Below the pieces are notes generated by a model. The model searched no databases and had not been told where the DNA came from. It saw only the letters and a list, made by a program, of their open reading frames with translations. A stretch of 64,000 nt of DNA, from contig NZ_JAKEVY010000002.1 of NCBI RefSeq assembly GCF_021491375.1, forward strand, positions 682,001 through 746,000, read 5' to 3'. The translations under genes were made by a program, and so were the position numbers. Numbering within the stretch: position 1 is the first letter of the stretch; every line of letters begins with the position of its first letter. Origin of the DNA: Flavihumibacter fluminis (lineage in GTDB: Bacteria; Bacteroidota; Bacteroidia; Chitinophagales; Chitinophagaceae). Of this stretch, positions 43,601-50,200 are shown in pieces.

Positions 43601-43745
43601 AACCGGAAGGGGCTTTTAATTGTTTATTCATTTCCTCTTTGGCGAGTGTTTTTAATTTGTCACCAAAAAGAAGGGGAATGGCAATTGCCGCGATCAACAA
43701 CAATCCCAGTAGAATTCCTAAAATTGCCAGTATTCTTTTCAGCAT
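40665..43745 (-). CDS. AsmA-family envelope protein
   Basis: A 1026-residue protein anchored by one N-terminal helix (ILGILLGLLLIAAIAIPLLFG); the rest faces the periplasm. It has AsmA N-terminal features (FRNFPKLSVGLDKLYI, KVARVVLDEPRIHAIVGKDGSVNWDI) and a C-terminal AsmA-like region (LMPIGEFISGKLNSSLTVNGRL, VLVKPFTVKIKDIEMEIGGM). The middle is made of repeated beta-strand units with a recurring theme (PQPVQHINLDLKASN, PQPIQNTSATIEVSN), consistent with the long beta-groove of bridge-like lipid-transfer proteins. AsmA-family proteins in other bacteria help move phospholipids to the outer membrane or affect outer-membrane assembly. The final ~110 residues are Lys/Ala/Asp-rich and helical. A TATATTTG element lies upstream, and two hairpins follow. 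Confidence 0.9.
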   Translation of the reverse strand: MLKRILAILGILLGLLLIAAIAIPLLFGDKLKTLAKEEMNKQLKAPSGFEDVSVSFFRNFPKLSVGLDKLYITGPGQYASDTLVSAKRIDVAVNLFSLLGSGPIKVARVVLDEPRIHAIVGKDGSVNWDIMKESTEEEAVDTSSSSFSLDLKEYEIKNGLVRYSDQQGNMFATITGLNHTGSGNFNADQFLLETKTKAEEVSFSYEGIPYLARTKTSLDANFDINTATSKYSFKELKAVLNEMQLNADGYFQLVNDSTYGMDIQFNTPSNEFRHILSLVPAIYTNDFASLKTSGTAAFKGFVKGEYAPNRMPAYAVEAIIKEGFFQYPELPQPVQHINLDLKASNADGQPDNLVLEIPTANLQFGKEPFSFRVIYKNPETVQYLDAAAKGKLDLGTVGQFIKLEEGTKIGGQVNADIEAKGNLNVVLQQQPGPFQAKGLVQLSNIYYASKEFPQPIQNTSATIEVSNPDGVPDHTVVRIPVGHAEFGADKLDFNLILTQPASDPNFDAGLKGGFDLGRVKQFYSFDPGTSLAGRLDADVRIKGKKSQIDKEQYDAIQSSGVVNLQDIVFKTPDYPEGLALQSAKLEFTPKDIAIQNATGSFQQTNFTANGKITNAIGYAIKDEPLAGSLNLTADKVDLNKWMGTASEEEPTAGSSQPFAVPSNIRFGVNANVDQVVYDKVNYNNVKGQLNIANETVTLQNLSMQALDGTIGLNGSYSTRDNKLKPAISFSYNLQNLDVAKTFQAFNTVKYLMPIGEFISGKLNSSLTVNGRLGEQMMPELSSLTGNGVVMLIEGFLAKFKPVEMLASKLKLTELEKISVKDIKQYFEFVNGKVLVKPFTVKIKDIEMEIGGMHGFDQSMDYLVNMKVPRAKLGTDANQLINGLAAELTKKGLAVNPGETVNLKVNMGGSLTNPQLNYNLSQAGTSLASELESKVKDIAAEQKAKADSALDVAKQRAKDSLAAIKAEVLKDAQKELTKKLLGAKDSTAAGDSAKTSTPKRAEEAAKGILNDLLRKKKKPASDTTKNQ

Positions 43746-43787
43746 AGTTGGAAAGGTTTTAGCTTAGCTTTAAAATATCGTGCCCGG

Positions 43788-43795
43788 CAAATATA
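43788..43795 (-). promoter_or_regulatory. -7 promoter element for the AsmA-like gene
   Basis: The minus strand reads TATATTTG, a full match to TANNTTTG, 43 bp before the ATG at 43745. It lies within the region shared with the divergent thioredoxin-fold gene. Confidence 0.45.
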
Positions 43796-43821
43796 AACTA
43801 TCCGGGAGCAGCGTCCGGTTT

Positions 43822-44298
43822 ATGAAAAATTTACTTTGTTTTTTACTCTTATGTTTTGTGTTTGGAATTGCTACTGCGCAATCCGTGAAAAAACTTTCAA
43901 TAGACGAACTTGAAAACTATATCAATGCATCGCAAAAGCCGATGGTAGTAAATTTCTGGGCTACATTTTGCCGTCCCTGCATTGAAGAATTACCTCATTT
44001 TCTGGAGGCTCGTCAGCAATATCCACAGGTTGAGCTGGTGATGGTTAGTCTGGATCTGCCTGGATTTTATCCCGGCAAAATTGAACAATTTCTTAGTTCC
44101 AGGAACTTCGCTGGGCCCACACAATTCTGGCTCAATGAAACAAATGCAGATAGTTTTTGCCCCCGCATCGATCCTTCCTGGGATGGAGCGATACCGGTTA
44201 CCCTCTGGATCAACCCGGCAAAGAAATACAGAAAATTTATAAACAGGGCCATGACTGATGCCCAGATCAAACTCGCATTCCAGGAACTGGCCTACTAA
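43822..44298 (+). CDS. Exported TlpA-like thiol-disulfide protein
   Basis: A 158-residue thioredoxin-fold protein with signal peptide (MKNLLCFLLLCFVFGIATAQS); the ATG at 43822 is preferred to one at 43780, which lies before the signal sequence. The redox site is NFWATFCRPCIEELP, with FCRPC in place of WCxxC, so two redox cysteines are kept. The C-terminus (DGAIPVTLWINPA) has the cis-proline. It resembles TlpA/ResA proteins that reduce envelope disulfides, for example in cytochrome maturation, but no such partner is close. It converges on another thioredoxin-fold gene with abutting stop codons. Family sure, target unknown. Confidence 0.88.
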   Translation: MKNLLCFLLLCFVFGIATAQSVKKLSIDELENYINASQKPMVVNFWATFCRPCIEELPHFLEARQQYPQVELVMVSLDLPGFYPGKIEQFLSSRNFAGPTQFWLNETNADSFCPRIDPSWDGAIPVTLWINPAKKYRKFINRAMTDAQIKLAFQELAY

Positions 44299-44904
44299 TT
44301 ATTTTCCTTTTCGTTTGATGCTGCATCCAATAGACCGACTTTTTTTGACTGTCACTTCTCTTCCTTCGGTCATTTCAGTAATGGCCAATTCCAGGTGTTT
44401 TCGTTTAATCTTGGTTTCATCTGCCGGGTTATCGTCTATTGCTCCCTGGTAGACAAGTTTTCCTTCGCTGTCAAACAGGTAACATTCAGGAGTTCTAGAC
44501 GCTCCAAATGCATCCGCGAGTTCATTTTTACTATCTATGGTATAAGGCCAGGCGTATTGTTGTGCATGTGCATATTGCTGCATGTCCTTATAGGAATCAT
44601 CGCTATCGCGAGAGCCTTCATTGGAATTCACAACAATAAATCCAATTCCTTTTTCCTGTGCGAAAGAGCCAATTGCCCGGGTACGTGCCTGGTTTTTCTC
44701 AACATAGGGGCAGGTGTTGCAACTGAACATAACCAGCAAGCCTTTGGGGGTTCGAACATCAGCAAGGGAAATTAGCTTGCCGGAAACATCCTTCATGCGA
44801 ATGTTTGCTTTGGGAATGGAAGCTCCAAGCTCCAGCGGTTGAACCTGGGCTATCAAACCATGAGTAACCAGCAGTGCCAAAACAGTGGTAAAAATCAGTT
44901 TCAT
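44299..44904 (-). CDS. Exported redoxin (AhpC/TSA-like) with CNTCPYV motif
   Basis: A 201-residue exported thioredoxin-fold protein; the ATG at 44904 begins the signal peptide MKLIFTTVLALLVTHGLIAQ. The site FSCNTCPYVEKNQART has a CxxC in the position of the peroxiredoxin-type active site and is typical of a redoxin group common in Bacteroidota. DAFGASRTPECYLFDSEGKLVYQGAIDDNP follows, with the cis-proline in the TPE segment. It may act as a periplasmic thiol oxidoreductase or peroxidase; the substrate is not known. It shares its 3' border with the TlpA-like gene on the other strand, with no base between the stops. Upstream, 44 bp separate it from the YihY gene on the same strand. Confidence 0.85.
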   Translation of the reverse strand: MKLIFTTVLALLVTHGLIAQVQPLELGASIPKANIRMKDVSGKLISLADVRTPKGLLVMFSCNTCPYVEKNQARTRAIGSFAQEKGIGFIVVNSNEGSRDSDDSYKDMQQYAHAQQYAWPYTIDSKNELADAFGASRTPECYLFDSEGKLVYQGAIDDNPADETKIKRKHLELAITEMTEGREVTVKKSRSIGCSIKRKGK

Positions 44905-44948
44905 ATGTGCAGGCATTTGGTAAGCAACTTAAAGTTCGGTTTTTTCTC

Positions 44949-45914
44949 TCAAACGGCCGATTGACTGGCTTCTTTTCTGGCTCTCTCGGCAGCCATCATT
45001 TTGAGTGAATGAATACTGACATTTAATTCATATCCAATCAATAAAACAAGTGAACTAAAATAAATCAGTAACATCAAAATGAGTATGGTTCCGATAGAGC
45101 CATAAACTTTATTGAAATTATCAAACCATTGTAACCAGAGCGAAAATCCTCCTGCTGTTAATACAACCAGTATGGTTGCCAGCGTTGTACCTGGAGAGGA
45201 TAGTTGCCAGCGTTCATGGATGGCAGGAGCATATTTATAAATTACCGCGATGAAGTAATAAACCATTGCCAGGATAAAAACCCAGCGTAGGTTTTTGACC
45301 AGCCACCGGACCAGCGGAGTATTGATTTCCATTTTTGTGAGAGCCCAGTTAAGAATGGTACCCTGTGCAAGGATCAGGCCCATCGAAATAATGAAAAGCA
45401 GAATTAAGATGGTAGTTATGCGCACTGCTACCCATCGTTCCAGTAAGAAGTTTCGGTCGCGTGTGTACATAAGCGATTTATTGAAAGTGCGCATGATACC
45501 CAAAACGGCATTGGATGCATAAAATACTGCCAGGAAAAAACCGATGGAAAGCAATCCGCTGCGTGGCGTTTCCAGGAAATCCTCCAGGAAATCTTTAACC
45601 AGTAAAAAAGTATTCATGTTGGGGGTAACATCCCTTGTAACCAGTAAGAGTTGGGTTGTTATTTGACGGCTGAAAGGCATATAGGGTAGGAGGGTACAAA
45701 GAAATATGGTTGCAGCCGGAATTGCCATCAGCAGGTTGAAAGAGATGGCGGCGGCGCGGTCATTCAATCCTACCTTTTTTACCTGCTGCATAAAAAAGAT
45801 CGTCACATCGTAAAGGGGAAGACCTTCAAATCCTGGCAGCACAATTTTCTTGCTTTTGGCAATGACCCACCGGATTACAGGTAGCTTACGAAGGATGTGA
45901 TTTAAATTAAACAT
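44949..45914 (-). CDS. YihY/BrkB-family inner-membrane protein
   Basis: A 321-residue membrane protein with about six helices. Family blocks are DRAAAISFNLLMAIPAATIFL at the first helix, FYASNAVLGIMRTFNKSL in the middle, YKYAPAIHERWQLSSPGTTLATILVVL, and the last helix block YGSIGTILILMLLIYFSSLVLLIGYELN. BrkB was once described as a serum-resistance factor and mislabelled RNase BN; the actual role of the family, possibly lipid-related transport, is still unclear. It starts 12 bp after the end of mltG on the same strand, so the two may be one unit. Family call firm. Confidence 0.93.
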   Translation of the reverse strand: MFNLNHILRKLPVIRWVIAKSKKIVLPGFEGLPLYDVTIFFMQQVKKVGLNDRAAAISFNLLMAIPAATIFLCTLLPYMPFSRQITTQLLLVTRDVTPNMNTFLLVKDFLEDFLETPRSGLLSIGFFLAVFYASNAVLGIMRTFNKSLMYTRDRNFLLERWVAVRITTILILLFIISMGLILAQGTILNWALTKMEINTPLVRWLVKNLRWVFILAMVYYFIAVIYKYAPAIHERWQLSSPGTTLATILVVLTAGGFSLWLQWFDNFNKVYGSIGTILILMLLIYFSSLVLLIGYELNVSIHSLKMMAAERARKEASQSAV

Positions 45915-45926
45915 GTTTCAGTTAAA

Positions 45927-46967
45927 TCAGCTGCCGGTATCCTCCGGTTGATTTTTCTTTTTGAGATAGATATCCAATGCCTTCTGATATACACGGGCAT
46001 TTGCCAGGTGTTGCTGGTAATTCTCTGCAAAAATATGGGTGCCGTCAAATTTAGGACTGGCTACAAAATACAGGTACTTGGTAGTCGCAGGATTTAATAC
46101 GGCATCTATGGTTACCTGTTGCGGTGTGCAGATTGGACCAGGTGGTAATCCCGCTACCCGATAAGTATTAAAGGGTGATTCCACAGCAAGGTGTTTATTA
46201 TAAATCCTGCGTAAGGAAAAATCCTTCAACGCAAATTTTACGGTGGGGTCGGCTCCGAGTCGCATGTTTATTTTCAACCGGTTAAGGTATACTGAAGCAA
46301 TGGTATCTTTTTCCGGGTTGTTATTGGTTTCTTCTTCCACGATGGAAGCCAGTGTTATTACCTGCTCCGGGGTTAGACCCAGTTTAGCGGCCTGTTGCTT
46401 CCGGGTATCATTCCAGAAATTTTTCCTTGCAGCCAGCAATTTTTCCATTACCCGTGCAGGTGTGGTATTCCAGAAATATGTGTAGGTATCCGGAATTACG
46501 GTGCTTATCAGGGTATTCGTGTCAAGTCCCCAGTGTTTCAGGGAATCCGGATTTAAAACGTATTGCATAAAAGCCGCGGAATCGATCTCCAGCTTTCTGC
46601 CTACCAGGGATGCAAAGTCTTCCCTGGTACGGAGTTTATTAATAACCAGGTTCACCGGATCCTGCTGCCCATTTCTTAGTTTACGTACAATGGTGAGTAG
46701 GGAACTACCCTTTGAAAGGGCGTAGCGGCCGGCTTTGATTTTTTCGGGGTAGTCGAGTCGGTTGGCTACAAAACTGAAAAGCGAAGGTGATTTTAGAACC
46801 GTATCCTTTTTCATAATTGCAAGTACATCTTCATAGGTACTGCCCGTCGGGATCTCGAGGTAATAAGTTTTTTTGCTGAAACCGGTGGCTGATCCACTGA
46901 AGAGCCAGAGGACAACAAGTAGTCCGATTGCAGCCACTGCAAGAAGGATGATCAGAGTTTTTTTCAT
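45927..46967 (-). CDS. mltG: Endolytic peptidoglycan transglycosylase
   Basis: A 346-residue MltG/YceG protein that cuts newly made glycan strands in peptidoglycan, ending their growth. The ATG at 46967 gives the usual short cytoplasmic start and one helix (TLIILLAVAAIGLLVVLWLF). A LysM-like region follows (YYLEIPTGSTYEDVLAIM). The catalytic segment is LASIVEEETNNNPEKDTIASV with the conserved glutamate, followed by LQADPTV-like LGADPTVKFAL, and then NTYRVAGLPPGPICTPQQVTIDA and the KYLYFVASPKFDGTHIF end block. All parts are in order. It lies between secG (with a terminator) and the YihY gene. Confidence 0.95.
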   Translation of the reverse strand: MKKTLIILLAVAAIGLLVVLWLFSGSATGFSKKTYYLEIPTGSTYEDVLAIMKKDTVLKSPSLFSFVANRLDYPEKIKAGRYALSKGSSLLTIVRKLRNGQQDPVNLVINKLRTREDFASLVGRKLEIDSAAFMQYVLNPDSLKHWGLDTNTLISTVIPDTYTYFWNTTPARVMEKLLAARKNFWNDTRKQQAAKLGLTPEQVITLASIVEEETNNNPEKDTIASVYLNRLKINMRLGADPTVKFALKDFSLRRIYNKHLAVESPFNTYRVAGLPPGPICTPQQVTIDAVLNPATTKYLYFVASPKFDGTHIFAENYQQHLANARVYQKALDIYLKKKNQPEDTGS

Positions 46968-46996
46968 GGATGCCTGATTGGAGGCTAAAGTAAGCA

Positions 46997-47023
46997 AAAA
47001 CCCTGCTGGTAGAGCAGGGTTTT
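46997..47023 (-). terminator. Intrinsic terminator after secG
   Basis: Perfect 11-bp stem aaaaccctgct / agcagggtttt with a five-base loop; on the minus strand it ends in five T. It lies 26 bp after the secG stop and closes the miaB-to-secG transcript ahead of mltG. Confidence 0.88.
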
Positions 47024-47048
47024 GAATATCGTAAAATGATGACTTGTA

Positions 47049-47420
47049 TTAATTCGCGGGCTTGGCTTGACTGTCGGCAGGAGCCGGTGCAGGAGTCAGC
47101 GACTGATTACCAGGTGTGGCAGGAGTTTGGATCGGGGTAGTTACAGCCGGCTTGGTATTCAGTTCATCCAGCATGGTATTGGTATTGCCGGTTGAAGTTG
47201 GAATAAATACGGCCGAGAACAGGCAAAGCAGGGCAACTACAATCGCAAATGTCCAGGTACCTTTTTCCAACAGATCGGTTGTTTGTTTTACACCCATGAA
47301 CTGGTTGCTTAATCCACCCACATTACCAGCCAGTCCGCCACCTTTCGGGCTTTGAACCAGGATGATAAATCCAAGAATTGCACTTGCCAGGATTATCAGA
47401 ATCAGAAAAAAGAGGGTCAT
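47049..47420 (-). CDS. secG: Protein translocase subunit SecG
   Basis: A 123-residue SecG. Two helices (LIILASAILGFIILVQSP and FAIVVALLCLFSAVFI) flank the conserved KGGGLAGNVGG loop, as in other Bacteroidota SecG. The ~45-residue tail is rich in Pro, Thr and Ala and probably disordered, which is usual in this phylum. It assists SecY/SecE in moving proteins across the inner membrane. It overlaps the 3' end of the TPR gene by 4 bp (ATGA arrangement), so the two are translationally coupled, and it is the last gene of its operon. Confidence 0.94.
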   Translation of the reverse strand: MTLFFLILIILASAILGFIILVQSPKGGGLAGNVGGLSNQFMGVKQTTDLLEKGTWTFAIVVALLCLFSAVFIPTSTGNTNTMLDELNTKPAVTTPIQTPATPGNQSLTPAPAPADSQAKPAN

Positions 47421-48346
47421 GATCGGTTATTTAATTGTTCAATTCGAGTCGCAAAATAAGCGGATTTGTCGGGATGAGCCAAACTTAATTTCCGGAAAAT
47501 CTCTGCCGCCCGGGCTTTATCTCCCTGCTTCAGCAACACTTCCGCCATGGTTTCCGTTAGAATTTCCCTGGTTTCAATGGAATCAGCTGCCAGGGCTTCG
47601 ATCGTTTCTCCATGTCCGGACTTGAGCAGTTTTTCTTCAATAGCCGTTTGGGGCAGTTTTTTCATGGTACGAATCCATTCCGTAAAGGATTTTAGCTGTT
47701 TACCGAGTTTATCCTTCGGTAATTCATTTCCAAGTTTGATTCCCTGGGAGGCGAAATAATCAATGGTATGGTAGGGTTCAAAACTGGGCATATCGTCGGT
47801 TACCGGTCCCAGGTCTTTCAAAGAAGGGATCCGGATCGGAGATTCTTTCAGGAGCAGGTCTTCCCGCAAAGCCGGCCCTTCATCTTCCAGGGAGGGCAGC
47901 TCCTGTTCTGCTGGAAGTGCAGTGAGGGATTCCGGTTCTGTCGCCGATTGGGCGATGGCTTTTGCCAGGGCCAATGCATCCGCCAGTTCAGTGGTGAGTT
48001 CTTTCACTAGCTTTTCCTTAACCGGTTCTGTGACAGAGTCAGAAGGTTCTGATTGTGGGATGTCAATATCTGCAGGTTCCGGAATCCTGGATGTTGGGGC
48101 TACTGGTTCAGCTTTTGATCGCTGCATCAGGGAGTGTAAATAATAAGGATTCTGAAAATAGAGCAGGGTTTTCTGCCACTGTTTGTCAAGGTCCCCTGAT
48201 TTCTCCTCCTTCATTTTTTTCAGGAGCAGGTATTGCAGCGTACCAATATAAGGATACCGCGCCGCCAGTTGTTCCAGTTCCTGAACGGTTACTCCCTGCA
48301 ATCCGGTCTGATGAAAATAATGTTGTATGGTTTTGTTAAGCTCCAT
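47417..48346 (-). CDS. TPR-like protein upstream of secG, unknown function
   Basis: A 309-residue protein. The first ~75 residues are helical (LNKTIQHYFHQTGLQGVTVQELEQL, then YPYIGTLQYLLLKKMKEEK) and look like a domain that packs against TPR helices. The middle (~80-190) is an acidic, Pro/Ser/Glu-rich linker. The last ~100 residues hold a conserved helical stretch (FTEWIRTMKKLP) and one clear TPR pair (ETMAEVLLKQGDKARAAEIFRKLSLAHPDKSAYF). No signal peptide or transmembrane helix is seen, so it is cytoplasmic. A gene of this type between lptE and secG is common in Bacteroidota. The function is unknown; a link to secretion or outer-membrane assembly is suggested only by position. Confidence 0.82.
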   Translation of the reverse strand: MELNKTIQHYFHQTGLQGVTVQELEQLAARYPYIGTLQYLLLKKMKEEKSGDLDKQWQKTLLYFQNPYYLHSLMQRSKAEPVAPTSRIPEPADIDIPQSEPSDSVTEPVKEKLVKELTTELADALALAKAIAQSATEPESLTALPAEQELPSLEDEGPALREDLLLKESPIRIPSLKDLGPVTDDMPSFEPYHTIDYFASQGIKLGNELPKDKLGKQLKSFTEWIRTMKKLPQTAIEEKLLKSGHGETIEALAADSIETREILTETMAEVLLKQGDKARAAEIFRKLSLAHPDKSAYFATRIEQLNNRS

Positions 48347-48367
48347 GCCGCTGCCAAGATAAGGTAT

Positions 48368-48880
48368 TTACCAGTTGGAGAAGATGCGGTTAAAAATTTC
48401 ATCACTCAGGTTTCGAATGATTTCATCCTGTAACTGGAGTTGTGCCTGGTCGAGCGTGAGACTGGCACTGAAGTCGAAGTTTCTGGTTACGGAAGCTTCG
48501 AAATTTTTGGATTCATCCAGGCGGTTCTTGAATTCGATCTGTACAGTAATGTTTAAACGGTTACTGGCTGCCTGCTGATTGGAAATACCGGTTGTTGATA
48601 CCGAACAATCTGTGATCGTTCCTGCGATATCATAATCTGCATCTTCTCCCTGCACCTGTGTAAGACGGGTTTGGCTTATTACTTTCTGACGAAGTTTATC
48701 CGTGAGGAGTGGACTTAATACCGGGTTAAACAGCCTTGCTTTGTTTTCGAAATACTGAATGCGTACGGTTTTAACTTCCGGGGGAATAGATACATCGCGG
48801 AATGAATAACAGCCGCTGAATAGCAGCATCAGGCTGATCAGCAGAACGCTGGCAAATGAAAGCGGATTGGATTTACTCAT
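48368..48880 (-). CDS. lptE: LptE-like LPS-assembly lipoprotein
   Basis: A 170-residue lipoprotein with lipobox cysteine in LMLLFSGCYSFRD. The next part, SIPPEVKTVRIQYFENKARLFNPVLSPLLTDKLRQKV, is the diagnostic block of Bacteroidota LptE (DUF4136-like fold relatives excluded), followed by a beta-strand pattern and a C-terminal helix. LptE plugs the LptD barrel at the outer membrane and is needed for insertion of LPS. The ATG at 48880 has an AAGGAG ten bases upstream; an ATG at 48889 is also in frame. Either start overlaps the stop of the sigma-54 activator gene. Family call good; no lptD is in the window. Confidence 0.88.
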   Translation of the reverse strand: MSKSNPLSFASVLLISLMLLFSGCYSFRDVSIPPEVKTVRIQYFENKARLFNPVLSPLLTDKLRQKVISQTRLTQVQGEDADYDIAGTITDCSVSTTGISNQQAASNRLNITVQIEFKNRLDESKNFEASVTRNFDFSASLTLDQAQLQLQDEIIRNLSDEIFNRIFSNW

Positions 48881-50144
48881 TGATATCATACTCCTTCAAT
48901 TTACGATAAAGTGTACGTTCGCTGATGCCCAAATCAGCGGCAGCATCCTTGCGCTTGCCTTTATGTTTTTTCAATGCCTTTAATATGAGTTCTTTCTCTT
49001 TATCCATAATGTTCAGCGACTCTTCTACTTCCTCGTGTTCATGAATTTCATCATGTGTGTGAGGCATCAGAACGGAAGTTGCCGCAGCTGGTTGTACATA
49101 GGTTGCAGGTGAGGGCAGCACTGTAGCCGGAGCGGTATATTCTACCGGTGATGGATATTCGCGTAACAGGCTTTCTTTAGTATAGGCAGCCGCAGCAGCA
49201 GCTTCACCAGGGTTTTGAAGGATTTCAACGAACATTTTTTTCAGTTCGGTTACATCCTTTTTCATATCAAAAAAGAGCTTGTACAGGATTTCCCTTTCAC
49301 TATTGAATTCATGACCACCTGACCCCTGGCTGTTACCAATGAGCATGGGTAATCGATTATTTGCCTGCTCGGGTAGAAAACGTTTTAATTCCAGTGCACT
49401 AATTGATTTGTCTCCCGCAAGCACACTGATTTGTTCTGCTATATTCTTTAATTCCCTAACATTACCCGGCCAGGAATAATTTATTAGTAATTGCCGGGCA
49501 TCTTCTTCCAGTTGAACCGGAGCAGTTTTATAACGTTCTGCAAAATCCACTGCAAATTTCCTGAACAGGAGGGGAATGTCCTCTTTCCGATCCCGAAGTG
49601 CCGGAACCCGAATTGGCACTGTGCTTAATCTGTAATAGAGGTCCTCCCTGAATTTTCCTTTCTGCGTGAATTCAAGTAGTTCCCGATTGGTAGCGGCAAT
49701 TACGCGAACATCCGTTTTCTGCACTTTGGAAGAACCTACCCGGATGAATTCACCGGTTTCCAGTACCCGAAGCAGCCGGGCTTGTGTACCCAGCGGCATT
49801 TCACCGATTTCATCCAGGAAAATGGTACCTCCGCTTACTGTTTCGAAATAGCCTTTTCGGCTGTCAACTGCACCGGTGAAGGCACCTTTTTCATGACCAA
49901 ATAATTCGGAGTCGATGGTCCCTTCCGGAATAGCACCACAGTTTACAGCAATAAAAGGATTATGCTTACGGGCGGATAATGCATGAATGATTTGAGAGAA
50001 TGCTTCCTTACCCACACCGCTTTCACCAACGATCAGTACACTCAGGTCTGTATTCGCTACCTGGGCAGCTACATGCAGTGCGTGATTCAATGAAGGCGCA
50101 TTACCAATAATGCCGAATCTGTTTTTTATGCTTTGGATGTCCAT
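48873..50144 (-). CDS. Sigma-54-dependent transcriptional activator (no receiver domain)
   Basis: A 423-residue AAA+ activator of sigma-54 RNA polymerase. It has Walker A GESGVGKEAF (~39), the sigma-54 contact loop GAFTGA (~85), Walker B FLDEIGEMP (~110), a sensor region with RDRKEDIPLL, and a C-terminal Fis-type helix-turn-helix (KRKDAAADLGISERTLYRKLKEY). There is no N-terminal receiver, GAF or PAS domain, only ~15 residues before the AAA+ core, so its activity may be set by expression or a partner. A Pro/Ala/Thr-rich linker of ~100 residues separates AAA+ and DNA-binding parts. The ATG at 50144 is preferred; a GTG at 50186 lies in repeat sequence. It stands between miaB and lptE, as in many Bacteroidota genomes. 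Its targets are unknown. Confidence 0.93.
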   Translation of the reverse strand: MDIQSIKNRFGIIGNAPSLNHALHVAAQVANTDLSVLIVGESGVGKEAFSQIIHALSARKHNPFIAVNCGAIPEGTIDSELFGHEKGAFTGAVDSRKGYFETVSGGTIFLDEIGEMPLGTQARLLRVLETGEFIRVGSSKVQKTDVRVIAATNRELLEFTQKGKFREDLYYRLSTVPIRVPALRDRKEDIPLLFRKFAVDFAERYKTAPVQLEEDARQLLINYSWPGNVRELKNIAEQISVLAGDKSISALELKRFLPEQANNRLPMLIGNSQGSGGHEFNSEREILYKLFFDMKKDVTELKKMFVEILQNPGEAAAAAAYTKESLLREYPSPVEYTAPATVLPSPATYVQPAAATSVLMPHTHDEIHEHEEVEESLNIMDKEKELILKALKKHKGKRKDAAADLGISERTLYRKLKEYDINE

Positions 50145-50172
50145 TTTTTCTATTAGTTTTTCCTTTCTCCCC

Positions 50173-50200
50173 GTCTCAGGTTTCACTTCTCACGTTTCAC
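50173..50200 (-). repeat. Heptamer tandem repeat at the miaB 3' end
   Basis: Four 7-bp units on the plus strand, gtctcag, gtttcac, ttctcac, gtttcac; on the minus strand GTGAAAC/GTGAGAA-type. The stop of miaB (50185-50183) and its last residues lie inside the array. On the minus strand TGA is present in all three frames. It is the same repeat family as at 1761-1885. Confidence 0.78.
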
